Origin: Endozoicomonas sp. SCSIO W0465
GTDB taxonomy: Bacteria > Pseudomonadota > Gammaproteobacteria > Pseudomonadales > Endozoicomonadaceae
Assembly (NCBI RefSeq): GCF_023716865.1
Contig: NZ_CP092417.1
Location: forward strand, 6,364,001-6,428,000
DNA: 64,000 nucleotides
Direction: 5' to 3'
Shown: positions 29,090 to 38,447 of the stretch, one piece after another
Numbering within the stretch: the first letter of the stretch is position 1
Layout of the letters: each line of letters opens with the position of its first letter
Notes under the pieces: generated by a model
Databases searched by the model: none
What the model was told of the DNA's origin: nothing
What the model saw: only the letters and a program-made list of their open reading frames with translations
Translations under genes and position numbers: made by a program

Positions 29090-30379
29090 ATGAGCCTCAT
29101 CATCGACCGGCGCCTCAATGGAAAAAAGAAGAGCACCGTGAACCGGCAGCGGTTTTTGAAGCGCTACCGGCATCATGTCAAAGCCGCCGTCCAGGATGCC
29201 ATTGACCAGCGTTCCATCACCGACGTTGACAGTGGCAGTGACGTCACTATTCCCAGGAAAGACCTCAGTGAGCCGTTTTTTCACCACGCACAGGGGGGAC
29301 ACTGCGGCCACGTGCATCCTGGCAACCACGAGTTCCACCGTGGAGACCGCATTCAGCGGCCACCGGGTGGCGATGGACAGGGCAGTGGTGCGGGGCAGGC
29401 CAGTGATGGTGGCGAAGGGGCAGATGAGTTCGTCTTCCAGATCAACCGGGACGAGTTCCTGGAATATCTGTTTGATGACCTGGAGCTGCCCAACCTGCTG
29501 AGAAAAGAACTGAAAGACAGCACCGACTATCAACTCAAACGGGCCGGGTTTACCACCGCTGGTTCCCCGGACCGGCTGAATATTGTGCGCTCACTGCGGG
29601 CTGCCCATGCCCGTCGCATCGCCCTGTCCGGTAAAGACCGGAAAGTGATCCGAACCCTGAAGCGACAACTCAGGGCCATGGAAGTGAGTCCGGACCCTGC
29701 CGATCAGCAGCAGGCCACCGCTCTTCGGGAAGAGATCAAGTCGCTCAACAAGAAGCTCAAACGACTGCCGTTTATTGACGATTTTGACCTGCGCTTTAAC
29801 AACATGACCAAGGTACCCCGGCCCTCCAGCAAGGCGGTGATGTTTTGTGTCATGGATGTTTCCGGGTCCATGACGCAGGAGATCAAGGACATGGCTAAGC
29901 GCTTTTTCCTGCTGCTCTACCTGTTCCTGGAACGCAACTACGAAGCCGTGGAAGTGGTCTTTATCCGGCACCACAGTGAGGCGAGGGAGTGTGATGAGCA
30001 CGACTTCTTCTACGCCCGGGAAACCGGGGGCACCATTGTCTCAAAAGCCCTGCTGCTCACCCATGACATCATTGAACGGCGGTACCCGCCCAGCCAGTGG
30101 AACATCTACATCGCCCAGGCCTCGGATGGGGATAACTGGGGCGAAGACTCGACAAAATGTTATGACGTCATCCTGGATAAGCTGCTGCCGGTATGCCAGT
30201 ACTTCGCCTACGTAGAGATAACCGACCAGCACCACCAGAACCTCTGGTACGAGTACGCTACCATAGCCGAATCTTACCCGGATCACTTCGCCATGCAGCA
30301 CATCCACAGCTATTCAGATATCTACCCGACCTTCCGGCGTCTGTTTGAAAAAAAGGAGGGCTCTCATGTTGGTCGCTGA
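29090..30379 (+). CDS. yeaH: YeaH/DUF444 family protein (VWA-like)
   Basis: The ATG at 29090, preceded by a GGGAGAG site, gives about 429 aa starting MSLIIDRRLNGKKKS. The N-terminal half has a Gly/His-rich linker (about 60-105). The C-terminal half contains a von Willebrand-A-like domain with a MIDAS-type motif MDVSGSMTQ. It is the standard partner of PrkA; the pair affects the general stress response in enterobacteria. It overlaps spoVR by 14 bp. Confidence 0.93.
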   Translation: MSLIIDRRLNGKKKSTVNRQRFLKRYRHHVKAAVQDAIDQRSITDVDSGSDVTIPRKDLSEPFFHHAQGGHCGHVHPGNHEFHRGDRIQRPPGGDGQGSGAGQASDGGEGADEFVFQINRDEFLEYLFDDLELPNLLRKELKDSTDYQLKRAGFTTAGSPDRLNIVRSLRAAHARRIALSGKDRKVIRTLKRQLRAMEVSPDPADQQQATALREEIKSLNKKLKRLPFIDDFDLRFNNMTKVPRPSSKAVMFCVMDVSGSMTQEIKDMAKRFFLLLYLFLERNYEAVEVVFIRHHSEARECDEHDFFYARETGGTIVSKALLLTHDIIERRYPPSQWNIYIAQASDGDNWGEDSTKCYDVILDKLLPVCQYFAYVEITDQHHQNLWYEYATIAESYPDHFAMQHIHSYSDIYPTFRRLFEKKEGSHVGR

Positions 30380-31946
30380 AGCACCAGAAAAGCACACCAT
30401 CCGGCGAAAACAACCGCTGTCCACCGGGTCAGAATGGACGTTCGAACTGCTGGACCTATACGACCGCGAGTTTGCCCGGTTGGCGGATAAATTCCGGCTG
30501 GACACCTACCCCAACCAGATTGAAGTGATCAGCTCTGAACAGATGCTGGATGCCTACTCGTCGGTGGGGATGCCCCTGATGTACAATCACTGGAGTTATG
30601 GGAAAACCTTTCTCAATAACCAGCAGAACTATCAGCGGGGGCGGATGGGGCTGGCTTACGAAATCGTGATCAACTCCAACCCCTGCATTGCCTACCTGAT
30701 GGAAGAGAACACCATGCCCATGCAGGCCCTGGTGGTCGCCCACGCCTGCTACGGCCACAACTCCTTTTTTAAAGGCAACTACCTGTTCAGGCAGTGGACG
30801 GACGCCAGCGCCATCATTGATTACCTGCTGTTTGCCAAGCACTACATCGCCCAGTGCGAGGAGAAACATGGCGTTTCAGCGGTAGAGGAGATGCTGGACG
30901 CCTGCCATGCGCTGATGAACCAGGGGGTCAACCGCTATGTTCGCCCCGCCCCGGTCTCTGCAGAACAGGAACAGGCACGCTTGCGAGAGCGCGAAGCGTA
31001 CATCCAGCGCAACCTGAACGATCTCTGGCGCACCATCCCGGTCAGCGAGCAATCACAGTCGCACCAGGATGAACGGTTTCCGAAAGACCCGGAAGAGAAC
31101 CTGCTCTATTTCATCGAAAAAAACGCGCCGTTGCTGGAGACCTGGCAGCGGGAGATCATCCGCATCGTGCGTAAAGTGGCGCAGTATTTCTACCCGCAAC
31201 GGCAAACCCAGGTCATGAACGAGGGCTGGGCAACGTTCTGGCACTACCACCTGATGCATGAAATGTACGATGAAGGGTTGATCACCGAAGGCTTTATCCT
31301 GGAATTTCTGCATTCACACTCCAGTGTCGTGTTCCAGCCGGCCTTTGATGATCCGCGGTACAGCGGGATAAACCCCTATGCTCTGGGGTTCAATATCTTT
31401 CGGGACATCCGCAGGATCTGCGAACAGCCCACGGAAGAGGACCGTGAATGGTTCCCCGATCTGGCGGGCAGTGACTGGCTGGACGCCGTGCACTTTGCCA
31501 TGAAGAACTTCAAGGACGAGGGATTCATTCTTCAATACCTCTCCCCCCGGGTTATGCGGGACATGCGCCTATTCAGCATCGATGACAACGACATCAACCC
31601 CTATCTGGAAGTGGATGCCATCCATGACGAGCAGGGCTATCGGCAGTTGCGGGAAAACCTGGCCGCCTTGTACAACCTGGGCAACCGGGAGCCCAACATA
31701 CAGGTGTACGACGTGGATGTCCGGGGTGACCGCTCATTGACCCTGCGCCATTACCTGCACCAGAATCGTCCGCTGGACAGGGACAGTACCCATGAACTGC
31801 TGAAACATCTGCACCGCCTGTGGGGGTTTGATGTCAAACTGGACTCGGTAGACCAGGATAACATCGTCCAGTACACCTTTATTACGAAAAACACCGGCAG
31901 CAAAGAACAGGTTAAGGTGACGTCAAAGAAGCGGATCAACCGCTAG
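30366..31946 (+). CDS. SpoVR family protein
   Basis: The ATG at 30366 with an AAGGAGGG site (30352-30359, inside the yeaH end) gives 526 aa. Family motifs are present: YGMPLMYNHWSYG-like SVGMPLMYNHWSYGK, HACYGHNSFFKGN, and VMNEGWATFWHYHLMHEM. The third gene of the conserved prkA-yeaH-spoVR (yeaG-yeaH-ycgB) operon. The biochemical role is unsettled; in Bacillus it affects cortex formation. The C-terminus is intact. Confidence 0.93.
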   Translation: MLVAEAPEKHTIRRKQPLSTGSEWTFELLDLYDREFARLADKFRLDTYPNQIEVISSEQMLDAYSSVGMPLMYNHWSYGKTFLNNQQNYQRGRMGLAYEIVINSNPCIAYLMEENTMPMQALVVAHACYGHNSFFKGNYLFRQWTDASAIIDYLLFAKHYIAQCEEKHGVSAVEEMLDACHALMNQGVNRYVRPAPVSAEQEQARLREREAYIQRNLNDLWRTIPVSEQSQSHQDERFPKDPEENLLYFIEKNAPLLETWQREIIRIVRKVAQYFYPQRQTQVMNEGWATFWHYHLMHEMYDEGLITEGFILEFLHSHSSVVFQPAFDDPRYSGINPYALGFNIFRDIRRICEQPTEEDREWFPDLAGSDWLDAVHFAMKNFKDEGFILQYLSPRVMRDMRLFSIDDNDINPYLEVDAIHDEQGYRQLRENLAALYNLGNREPNIQVYDVDVRGDRSLTLRHYLHQNRPLDRDSTHELLKHLHRLWGFDVKLDSVDQDNIVQYTFITKNTGSKEQVKVTSKKRINR

Positions 31947-32154
31947 AGCTCACAGGCAGGATGCGTCATAGTGGGGGGGGTGCCCGGTGCAGGTTACACC
32001 GGGACTTGGTGCTCCAACGCAAAGGTATGTCGATGAACGACGGTAGAATCATAGTTCATCGACCAATAATCGCAACCCCGGTTCTCATACACCGTGCAAC
32101 TTCCGAGATTGACCGGAGTCGGCACCGGGCAGACCAGTTCACAGGAGCGTAGCG

Positions 32155-32595
32155 ATGCCTGAAGTTACCGCCAACATGCTGAGACATGCCGCCATGAATC
32201 TGATGGTGCAGAAAAATTACACTCACGACGAGCTGGCGCAAAAACTGTCTTATCTCTCTGATAACGATGAACTCATCCTTGATGTGCTTGACCGGCTGGA
32301 AAAAGAGCGGCTGTTGAGTAATGAGCGCTACGTGGAAGGCTTCATTCAGCACAGATCGGCCAAAGGGCAAGGCCCTTCCCGCATTGCCCAGGATCTGGAA
32401 AAAAAAGGCATTGAGCCGGAGATGATTGTCGATGCCCTGAAAGCGTCCGGAATTAACTGGCAGGACCTGGCAAAATGGGCTCGTGAACAGAAGTTTGGTC
32501 ACAAACACCCGGTATCCTCCCGGGAGATCAATGAGCAAAGAGAATTTTTGCACAGCCGGGGCTTCCCAACCGAACTGCTGGCCACTCTGTTTTGA
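32155..32595 (+). CDS. recX: RecX-family RecA regulator
   Basis: A 146-residue all-helical protein with three tandem RecX three-helix repeats: AAMNLMVQKNYTHDELAQKL, ERLLSNERYVEGFIQHRSAKGQGPSRIAQDL, and LAKWAREQKFGHKHPVSSREINEQREFLHSRGFP. RecX inhibits RecA filament growth. It is often next to recA, but recA is not present here. A 210-bp gap with a CCCGGTG/CACCGGG hairpin (31983-32003) separates it from spoVR. Confidence 0.88.
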   Translation: MPEVTANMLRHAAMNLMVQKNYTHDELAQKLSYLSDNDELILDVLDRLEKERLLSNERYVEGFIQHRSAKGQGPSRIAQDLEKKGIEPEMIVDALKASGINWQDLAKWAREQKFGHKHPVSSREINEQREFLHSRGFPTELLATLF

Positions 32596-32928
32596 TGATC
32601 AAATGAGCAGTGTCGTTTTGTCTAGTCCGTCGACGAACACCGGGCATGATGCGCAGAAAACTGACTTAATACTTCCGGTTATGACAGGCCATGTTTTAGT
32701 AAAGCAATAATCTCAAAAAAAAAAAAAATAATAAACGACATTGCTATAGTTAAATTCACTGGAATTACGATGGAATCGTGGTGTTATTTTGATACTTCCG
32801 GTGGTCAACCTGCGATTTATCGGCGATGACCCACTTGGCGAGGGCCAGCGAGACCATCGGTGAGATCAGAAATAATGACCTGTCCATCGGATTCCGGTAC
32901 CTAACGCTAGCCATTTGAGAGTATCGAC
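32596..32928. other. Intergenic region with an A14 tract
   Basis: About 330 bp with no gene I can support. It contains a long A homopolymer near 32716-32730 and only very short reading frames. Confidence 0.5.
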
Positions 32929-33459
32929 ATGACGGCCTCAACATTGAAAGAAGCGGCAACCGGCATCAAACCTGCCGAAAAAAACGAACTGGCCCAGAAA
33001 CTGGTGGCTGCCTACAGTGAGCAGCAGGCTATTGTGAACCAGATCAAGGCGGCCCGGTGGAACAATCAGGGAGCTCGTGCTGCTGAGTTTGCGCAGCTGC
33101 TGGCGGCTGCGGCTCCGGAAGCGGCCTGCCAGCCCTCCCAATACCAGGCTCGACAAAACCAGACGGTACAACCCTTCCCACCATCGTATCAGATTGCTGA
33201 GCGTATCAGCGTGTTCGGGCGTCGTGTGCCGTCGGACTACAACGAATTGTTTGAGTACTCCCGTATTGAAGACCCTCAAACCCAGGAGACGTATCAGAAC
33301 GCTGAAGCGATAGCGAAAGCCTGTGAAACGTTCGCTCAGACCGCCCGGCATACCATCAAGCTGGCCCAGCAGGCAGACGACCCGGTCACAGCGCAAGTCA
33401 TGACGGCGCAACTGCAAACGGCCGAGCAGCTGGCGACGCAATTGAGACGATTTGAGTAA
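32929..33459 (+). CDS. Hypothetical helical protein
   Basis: A 176-residue protein I do not recognise. It is Ala/Gln-rich, mostly helical, without signal peptide or membrane segment: an N-terminal helical part (KEAATGIKPAEKNELAQKL), a central QVQPFPPSYQIAERISVFGRRVPSDYNELFE-like segment and a C-terminal helix rich in QTA. A strong terminator follows 47 bp after the stop, so it is probably a single-gene transcript. Confidence 0.7.
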   Translation: MTASTLKEAATGIKPAEKNELAQKLVAAYSEQQAIVNQIKAARWNNQGARAAEFAQLLAAAAPEAACQPSQYQARQNQTVQPFPPSYQIAERISVFGRRVPSDYNELFEYSRIEDPQTQETYQNAEAIAKACETFAQTARHTIKLAQQADDPVTAQVMTAQLQTAEQLATQLRRFE

Positions 33460-33505
33460 TGACGGGTAAGACAGATTAGGGGTCAATGTAGGTTCATAAG
33501 GGATT

Positions 33506-33540
33506 CCGGTGTTGGTCTGCAGTCCGCACCGGTTTTTTTT
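33506..33540 (+). terminator. Rho-independent terminator
   Basis: Stem CCGGTG/CACCGG with a 15-nt loop followed by eight Ts, located after the hypothetical gene ending at 33459. Confidence 0.85.
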
Positions 33541-33576
33541 CCACCAAGGCGAATTGGCAAAAAACTCCAGATGCTC

Positions 33577-33606
33577 GGGGCGGGTCGTGTTGTACGCCCC
33601 TTTTTT
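33577..33606 (+). terminator. Second terminator/attenuator directly before a start codon
   Basis: Stem GGGGCG/CGCCCC with a 12-nt loop followed by six Ts; the T run abuts the ATG at 33607 of the secreted-protein gene. It may be a second terminator for the upstream gene or an attenuator; the true start of the next gene may then be at 33631. Confidence 0.75.
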
Positions 33607-33753
33607 ATGTCTATCCAATTTTCTCCCGCTATGCAAGTTCCTCGACTAGGTAAGACTTGGCGATGTGTTGGCTGGTATTGGCTTTTAAGCTTTGTATGTG
33701 GCTTGGCCGAGATGGCTCATGCCGCTTCACCTTTGACACCAGGCTACTTTAAA

Positions 33754-35723
33754 TCGGGTAAGGGCCGGTCTTTCTCCAGCCCTCCCCACAGCACCCGGCA
33801 TGCGGGTCCGCACCGGGCGGTTCAACGATGATGGTGAAACCTGATCCATAAGTCTTTCAATGAAACAAGCCCAATTTTCGCGAGGTAACTGTTATTCAGT
33901 GCCTGTTGTACCGCATAGGTTTTACTCAGACGGTAATACCCTTTGCTGCCGGCTGCGATCTTGGCGGCGTTAATTTTATCAACGCCTAACCTGACCAGAT
34001 TCTTAAAACGGGTTTTCGGCTTGCGCCATTGCTTCAGAAAGCAGCAACGGATTCGCCGACGTATCCATTGATCCAGCAGGGGAATTGGTCGGTGATATTC
34101 CGATAACCGGAAATACCCCATCCAACCCCGGATATATTGTGCCAATTTGCGTAACCGATGTTGCATTGAGACACCCCAGCGACGACTGGTCAACTTGAGT
34201 ATCCGGTATTTGAATCGGTCCAGACACTTCTGGGCCCAGCGAACTTTCTTCCCTGTGAAGGTGAAACTCAGGAATTCGCTTTCTGTTGCTTTCACAACTT
34301 TACTTTTCCGGGAGTTAATCTTCAGTTTCAATTTGCGTTCAATGAATTGGGTAATGCTGTGCATCACCCGATCCCCTGCACGCTGACTTTTGACGAGAAT
34401 CACAAAATCATCACAGTATCTTGCAAAGCAATGACCCCGATATTCAAGCTCCTTGTCGAGTTCGTCGAGGACCACATTAGACAGCAAGGGTGATAAAGGC
34501 CCACCCTGTGGCATGCCAACCCTGGTCGGGTAGACATTGCCCTCAATCATGACACCGGAGCGCAGGTAGCTACCAATCAGTTTCAGAAGGCGTTTGTCGC
34601 GGACCTTACGGGAGACCCTCGACATCAAAACGTCGTGATTAACCGTATCAAAGAATTTACTCAGATCAACGTCAACAGCGTAATGAAGCCCCCGGTTGAT
34701 CAACTGCTTAACCTGACGGACTCCGTCGTGTGCTGACCGTCCCGGTCGGTAGCCGAAGCTGTTTGGAGAGAAACCCGGATCAAAGACAGGGGTCAGCACC
34801 TGCACAATGGCCTGCTGTATGACCCTATCCATCACGGTAGGGATTCCCAGCAAACGCTCACCGCCGTCCGGCTTTTCTATAACATGTCGGCGCACGGGTG
34901 ATGGCTGGTAGGTTCCGTCCAATAAGGCTTGACGCACTGAAGGCCAATGCTGTTTGGCAAAGTCTGGATAAGCTTCAATAGTGACTCCATCAATACCCGG
35001 AGCACCCTTGTTGCTTTTGACCTGTTTCCATGCACTTGCCAGATTAGCCGGTTCAAGTACGCAATTTAGTAGATCATGGTTCAAAGCTGGTTAAAGATTC
35101 TGTCGCCAAGTACGGTGAGTCGCCGGACGGCTGCATCGCCTTGAGGGAATCAGTCTCCTCTTTGTCGTCGATGTTCGGCCCTTCGCTAACGACTTCCCAT
35201 CCGTTAATGGCTTCTGTCGTACAGCTACTATGGCCTCTGCTGACTTCTGTCCAATCACCACGCGGAGTTACCTCTGCTGGCGCTATTGGTTGCCATCGGG
35301 TTTGCTCGAACAGGATGATGAGACCTGTTCGCCGAGCCTGTTGTAACCAGTGGCTGAGAACTGGGAATTACCAATCGCATGTTGAACAGATCTCCCCGGA
35401 TAAGGACATGAACTTTCAGTGCACAACCGCCGCATTTACCGTGTCTCACGAACCATAGGGCTTTGTGATCCTTGGCTCACTCGCCCAGAGACTCAGCCTT
35501 ATATGCGATTTCTGTACGTCGGCTCGCACCTTTGCACTCAGACTGCCTCCGCACAGCCCCTCGCGGGACTGCACTTGCCTTAAGCTAGTGGTTGTCATCA
35601 GCAGGCGTCTTTACCGCCAGTCAGATGTAGGTTCTCCCACAGGGGACTTTCACCCCATCAGTTCATGCCCATGCCGGGCGTACCAAGCAATTTAACCAGT
35701 TAATCCGAACCACCTACCCACAC
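33754..35723 (-). mobile_element. Group II intron (antisense to its host gene)
   Basis: On the minus strand the element starts GTGTGGG near 35723, a GUGYG-type 5' end. It contains a maturase ORF and ends with a domain V/VI-like segment (TTGAACCGCCCGGTGCGGAC region, about 33770-33830) and CCTTACCCGAT near 33753. It splits the secreted-protein gene, which runs on the plus strand, so splicing of the host mRNA cannot restore it. Ends are assigned to within one or two bases. Confidence 0.85.
33822..35084 (-). CDS. ltrA: Group II intron reverse transcriptase/maturase
   Basis: A 420-residue RT with the fingers-palm blocks GAPGIDGVTIE, RPLGIPTV-like RLLGIPTVMDRVIQQA, PNSFGYRPGRSAHD, VDVDLSKFFDTVNHD, GMPQGGPLSPLLSN and the catalytic RYCDDFVIL, followed by a maturase X domain (LAQYIRGWMGYFRLSEY). 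No HNH endonuclease domain is present at the C-terminus, so retrohoming would use single-stranded target DNA. The frame is intact. Confidence 0.95.
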   Translation of the reverse strand: MNHDLLNCVLEPANLASAWKQVKSNKGAPGIDGVTIEAYPDFAKQHWPSVRQALLDGTYQPSPVRRHVIEKPDGGERLLGIPTVMDRVIQQAIVQVLTPVFDPGFSPNSFGYRPGRSAHDGVRQVKQLINRGLHYAVDVDLSKFFDTVNHDVLMSRVSRKVRDKRLLKLIGSYLRSGVMIEGNVYPTRVGMPQGGPLSPLLSNVVLDELDKELEYRGHCFARYCDDFVILVKSQRAGDRVMHSITQFIERKLKLKINSRKSKVVKATESEFLSFTFTGKKVRWAQKCLDRFKYRILKLTSRRWGVSMQHRLRKLAQYIRGWMGYFRLSEYHRPIPLLDQWIRRRIRCCFLKQWRKPKTRFKNLVRLGVDKINAAKIAAGSKGYYRLSKTYAVQQALNNSYLAKIGLVSLKDLWIRFHHHR

Positions 35724-36416
35724 TGGTGGGGGAACTGGAATTTAAGCTCCAGCATAAAGGTGGGTGCCATCGGCATTATTGATGCCACAACGGGCACATT
35801 CAGGTATTCCGGTGTCGACATAGATGACCTTGAGATAGAGTCGATCCCACTGAATAAATCGTTGGTGCTGACCAAAGGTCACGTGCAGCAATCAGGCTTG
35901 AATCTGGGGGCTGAGCTTGACGCTGTTGAGGCTTCTGGTAACGCTCAGATGACCTGGGCATTTGCCAAACGCGGATCAATGGTTGCCCAGTGGGCACTTC
36001 AAGCTCAACAGGTGATGAGAAACCCTGTTGATACCCTGCATCGAGAAATGAACACACTGAAATCGGTGGCTCATAACAACAACATGCTGGTTGATAACGT
36101 AATTATTCAGGGGTTTGGTGTGATTACCAGTGTTATCATGGCCGACGCCGGACTGTCACTGGGCTCAGAATTGAATAACTCTGAATTTCAAATCAGCGGC
36201 AGTGCTGAACTACTCAAAGGATTAACAGGTCAGGGTAGTGTGTCTGCTGGTTATTATCAAACGCATGTGAGCGGGCAAGTTGTCAGTTTTATATGGCCTT
36301 CGGATCTGACCGATGTGGTTGAGGCTGTTCCCATCGCCTTCACCTTTTCATCCATTGATGGAGAGAGAGTCATCCCGAATTGGCTCAAGCCCATCTCATT
36401 TTTTGAAATTAAAGTT

Positions 36417-36576
36417 GGCTCTATTTTGATTACGAACTGCTCTACAGTGAAAACTGACTGTAGGTCACGAAAAACAAGGATTGAGCAACATTACCGGACA
36501 ATATGCTGACAACCTTTGTAGATAAAGGGCTTCAGCAATGTTCAACCCAGTAGCAGTCTGAAATCCTACAAGAGCC
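36417..36576 (+). mobile_element. MITE-A, copy 1 (160 bp, TSD TTAAAGTT)
   Basis: A 160-bp non-coding element with ends GGCTCTATTTTGATTACGAA + CTGCT and, inverted, GGCTCTTGTAGGATTTCAGA + CTGCT. It is flanked by perfect 8-bp duplications TTAAAGTT (36409-36416 and 36577-36584). Its sequence is identical, by eye, to the reverse complement of 54633-54792. The 25-bp ends match the IS1595 element at 13307-14338 in the outer GGCTCT and inner ACTGCT. Confidence 0.95.
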
Positions 36577-36800
36577 TTAAAGTTAATAACCACGGCAACT
36601 ATTCCATTCACGCTGACCTTGATTATGAGTGTCCTGAGACTGGTAAAACGCATCGATCCGCCAGTATCTACGCCTATTCGGGGATAACTTTAGGTGAAAT
36701 TCCATTGGATGCGACTAACGTTGATCTCATACTCAATTATCGAACCATTTTTAATAATTCGGAACACTGCTATCCGGTTAAAAAAACAGAGATCGCAGGA

Positions 36801-36959
36801 GGCTCTTTTCGTATTGCAGACTGCTGATTTCATAAATCAGGCTGGAATCCTCCTGTGGCAGGGCTTGGCAATATTTAGCCAGCAGTTTCCTGAAGGCATT
36901 GTATATCAAGGCCTTTGGCCAATTTTCATTGCAGAGCAGTCTGTAACCCGAAAAGAGCC
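36801..36959 (+). mobile_element. MITE-B (159 bp, TSD TCGCAGGA)
   Basis: A 159-bp non-coding element with ends GGCTCTTTTCGTATTGCAGA + CTGCT and, inverted, GGCTCTTTTCGGGTTACAGA + CTGCT. It is flanked by perfect TCGCAGGA duplications (36793-36800 and 36960-36967). The interior differs from MITE-A, but the ends are nearly the same as those of the IS1595 element. Confidence 0.95.
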
Positions 36960-36985
36960 TCGCAGGAAATGCCTGTCCTAACTGA

Positions 36986-37332
36986 CTTTCGGTAAAATAG
37001 CGGTTGCCGAAACAGCTACTTCACAAATGCTCATGACCGACATTTCGGTCACCCCGCACAATGAAAATTAGGCTCTGCCACAATCATCATGGTGCAGAGC
37101 CTGACAGTGGTCGTTATCTTTGCAGTGGCTTGTAGACCCTGAACACAAATTGACCCGGACTGGATCGTTCGCACCCTCGCTTATCTCATGGTTCTGAACT
37201 GGCACCATCAAGGTTCCATTTCTGAAACATTGAATGCACGGCAAACAGTCCTGTTCTCCAAGTGAGATCATGGCGATCCGATCCAGTCCGCCAGGCTCTG
37301 CCGTTCCTCCGTGAACGTTTGGAGCATAGACG
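36986..37332 (+). other. Gap holding the 5' part of IS110 (possible bridge RNA)
   Basis: After the secreted gene stop there is a small hairpin TGACCGA/TCGGTCA (37034-37051), then a second one AGGCTCTGCCA.../GGTGCAGAGCCT (37070-37102). About 230 bp of non-coding sequence then lead to the IS110 transposase. IS110-group elements carry their bridge RNA in such a 5' region; a bridge RNA here is an inference from position. Confidence 0.45.
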
Positions 37333-38447
37333 ATGCAAACCATTGTGAAAAATTGCGCAGGCATTGATGTCCATAAAATGATGGTCATGGTTGCCATTCG
37401 CAAAGAAATGCCCGAAGGCAATATTCAAACATTAACCCGTGAATTCGGCACCTTCCGGAAAGACCGGGAGCTGATGTGCCAGTTCCTGCAACAACATCAG
37501 GTTGACCTGGTGGTCATGGAAAGTACCGGTGTCTACTGGAAAAGCATTTACGCATCTATCATTAGTTGCAACCTGAACCCTTGGGTAGTGAATGCCCGGC
37601 ACGTCAAGAATGTGCCCGGCCGCAAGACGGATACATTGGACAGCCAGTGGCTCGCCCACCTTGCCCATTGCGGCCTGGTTCGCCCGAGCTTTGTACCTCA
37701 TCCAGATCAGGAACAATTACGTTTACTGACTCGCCGGCGAGACACACTGGTCAAGCAAATGGCCAATGAAAAGAATCGTCTGCATAAAATTCTGGACGAC
37801 AGCGGTATCCGGCTGGGTGGCCTGATCAGTGATATCAACGGCAAGTCTGGCCAGCGCATGGTAAACGCTCTGATTGATGGTGAATCCCTTCAGGACATTA
37901 TCAAGAAGGCTGATAGTCGACTGAAGGCCGACAGAAAACAGCTGATGGCCAGTATGGATGAAGAGCTTTCCCCTTCTCATCGAATCGTATTGACAGACAT
38001 TCGGGATCACATTGATTTTCTGAGCAAGCAGCAAGATAAGCTGGAAGAACAGATTCTCCAAGGCATTGAACCCTGGAAAGAAGCCTGGCAGATACTACAG
38101 ACGCTGCCCGGAGTCAGCGAAATGAGTGCAGCCACACTGATCGCAGAAATCGGTGATGACATGGGCAAGTTTGGAGGCATGAAGGAAATTGCCTCGTGGG
38201 CTGGGCTGTGTCCGGGCAACAACGAGAGTGCTGGCAAATGCAAAAGTGGTCGAACCCGAAAAGGGAACAAGATGATCAAAACGATCTTGTGCGAGGTGGC
38301 TAATGCGGCCATCAAGACCAAGAGCCAGTTCAAGGGCAAGTACCAAAGCCTGGTCATTCGCAGGGGCCATAAGCGAAGCCTGGTTGCCATAGCTCACAAG
38401 CTCATTCGTGTAATTTATACCTTACTAAAGCTACGCCAGCCTTATAT

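Larger units (their letters stand above)
33607..36985 (+). pseudogene. Unknown secreted-protein gene interrupted by a group II intron and two MITEs
   Basis: Piece 1 (33607-33753) encodes a signal peptide (WYWLLSFVCGLAEMAHA, predicted cut before ASPLTP). After the antisense intron the frame resumes at 35724 (WWGNWNLSSSIKVGAIGIIDA). After MITE-A and one TSD it resumes at 36585 (NNHGNYSIHADLDYECPETG). After MITE-B and one TSD it ends AG-NACPN-stop at 36985. All four pieces are multiples of three and join to about 357 codons. I do not recognise the family; the mature part looks like a beta-rich extracellular protein. The intron boundary is uncertain by about one base. Confidence 0.85.

Noticed and set aside
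28859..29533. 224-codon minus-strand frame across prkA/yeaH
   Set aside because: Shadow of two conserved genes on the plus strand.
33754..35723. Retron or diversity-generating reverse transcriptase
   Set aside because: The RT has a maturase X domain and is flanked by group II intron ends and a domain V-like hairpin; no template/variable repeat pair or msr/msd was seen.
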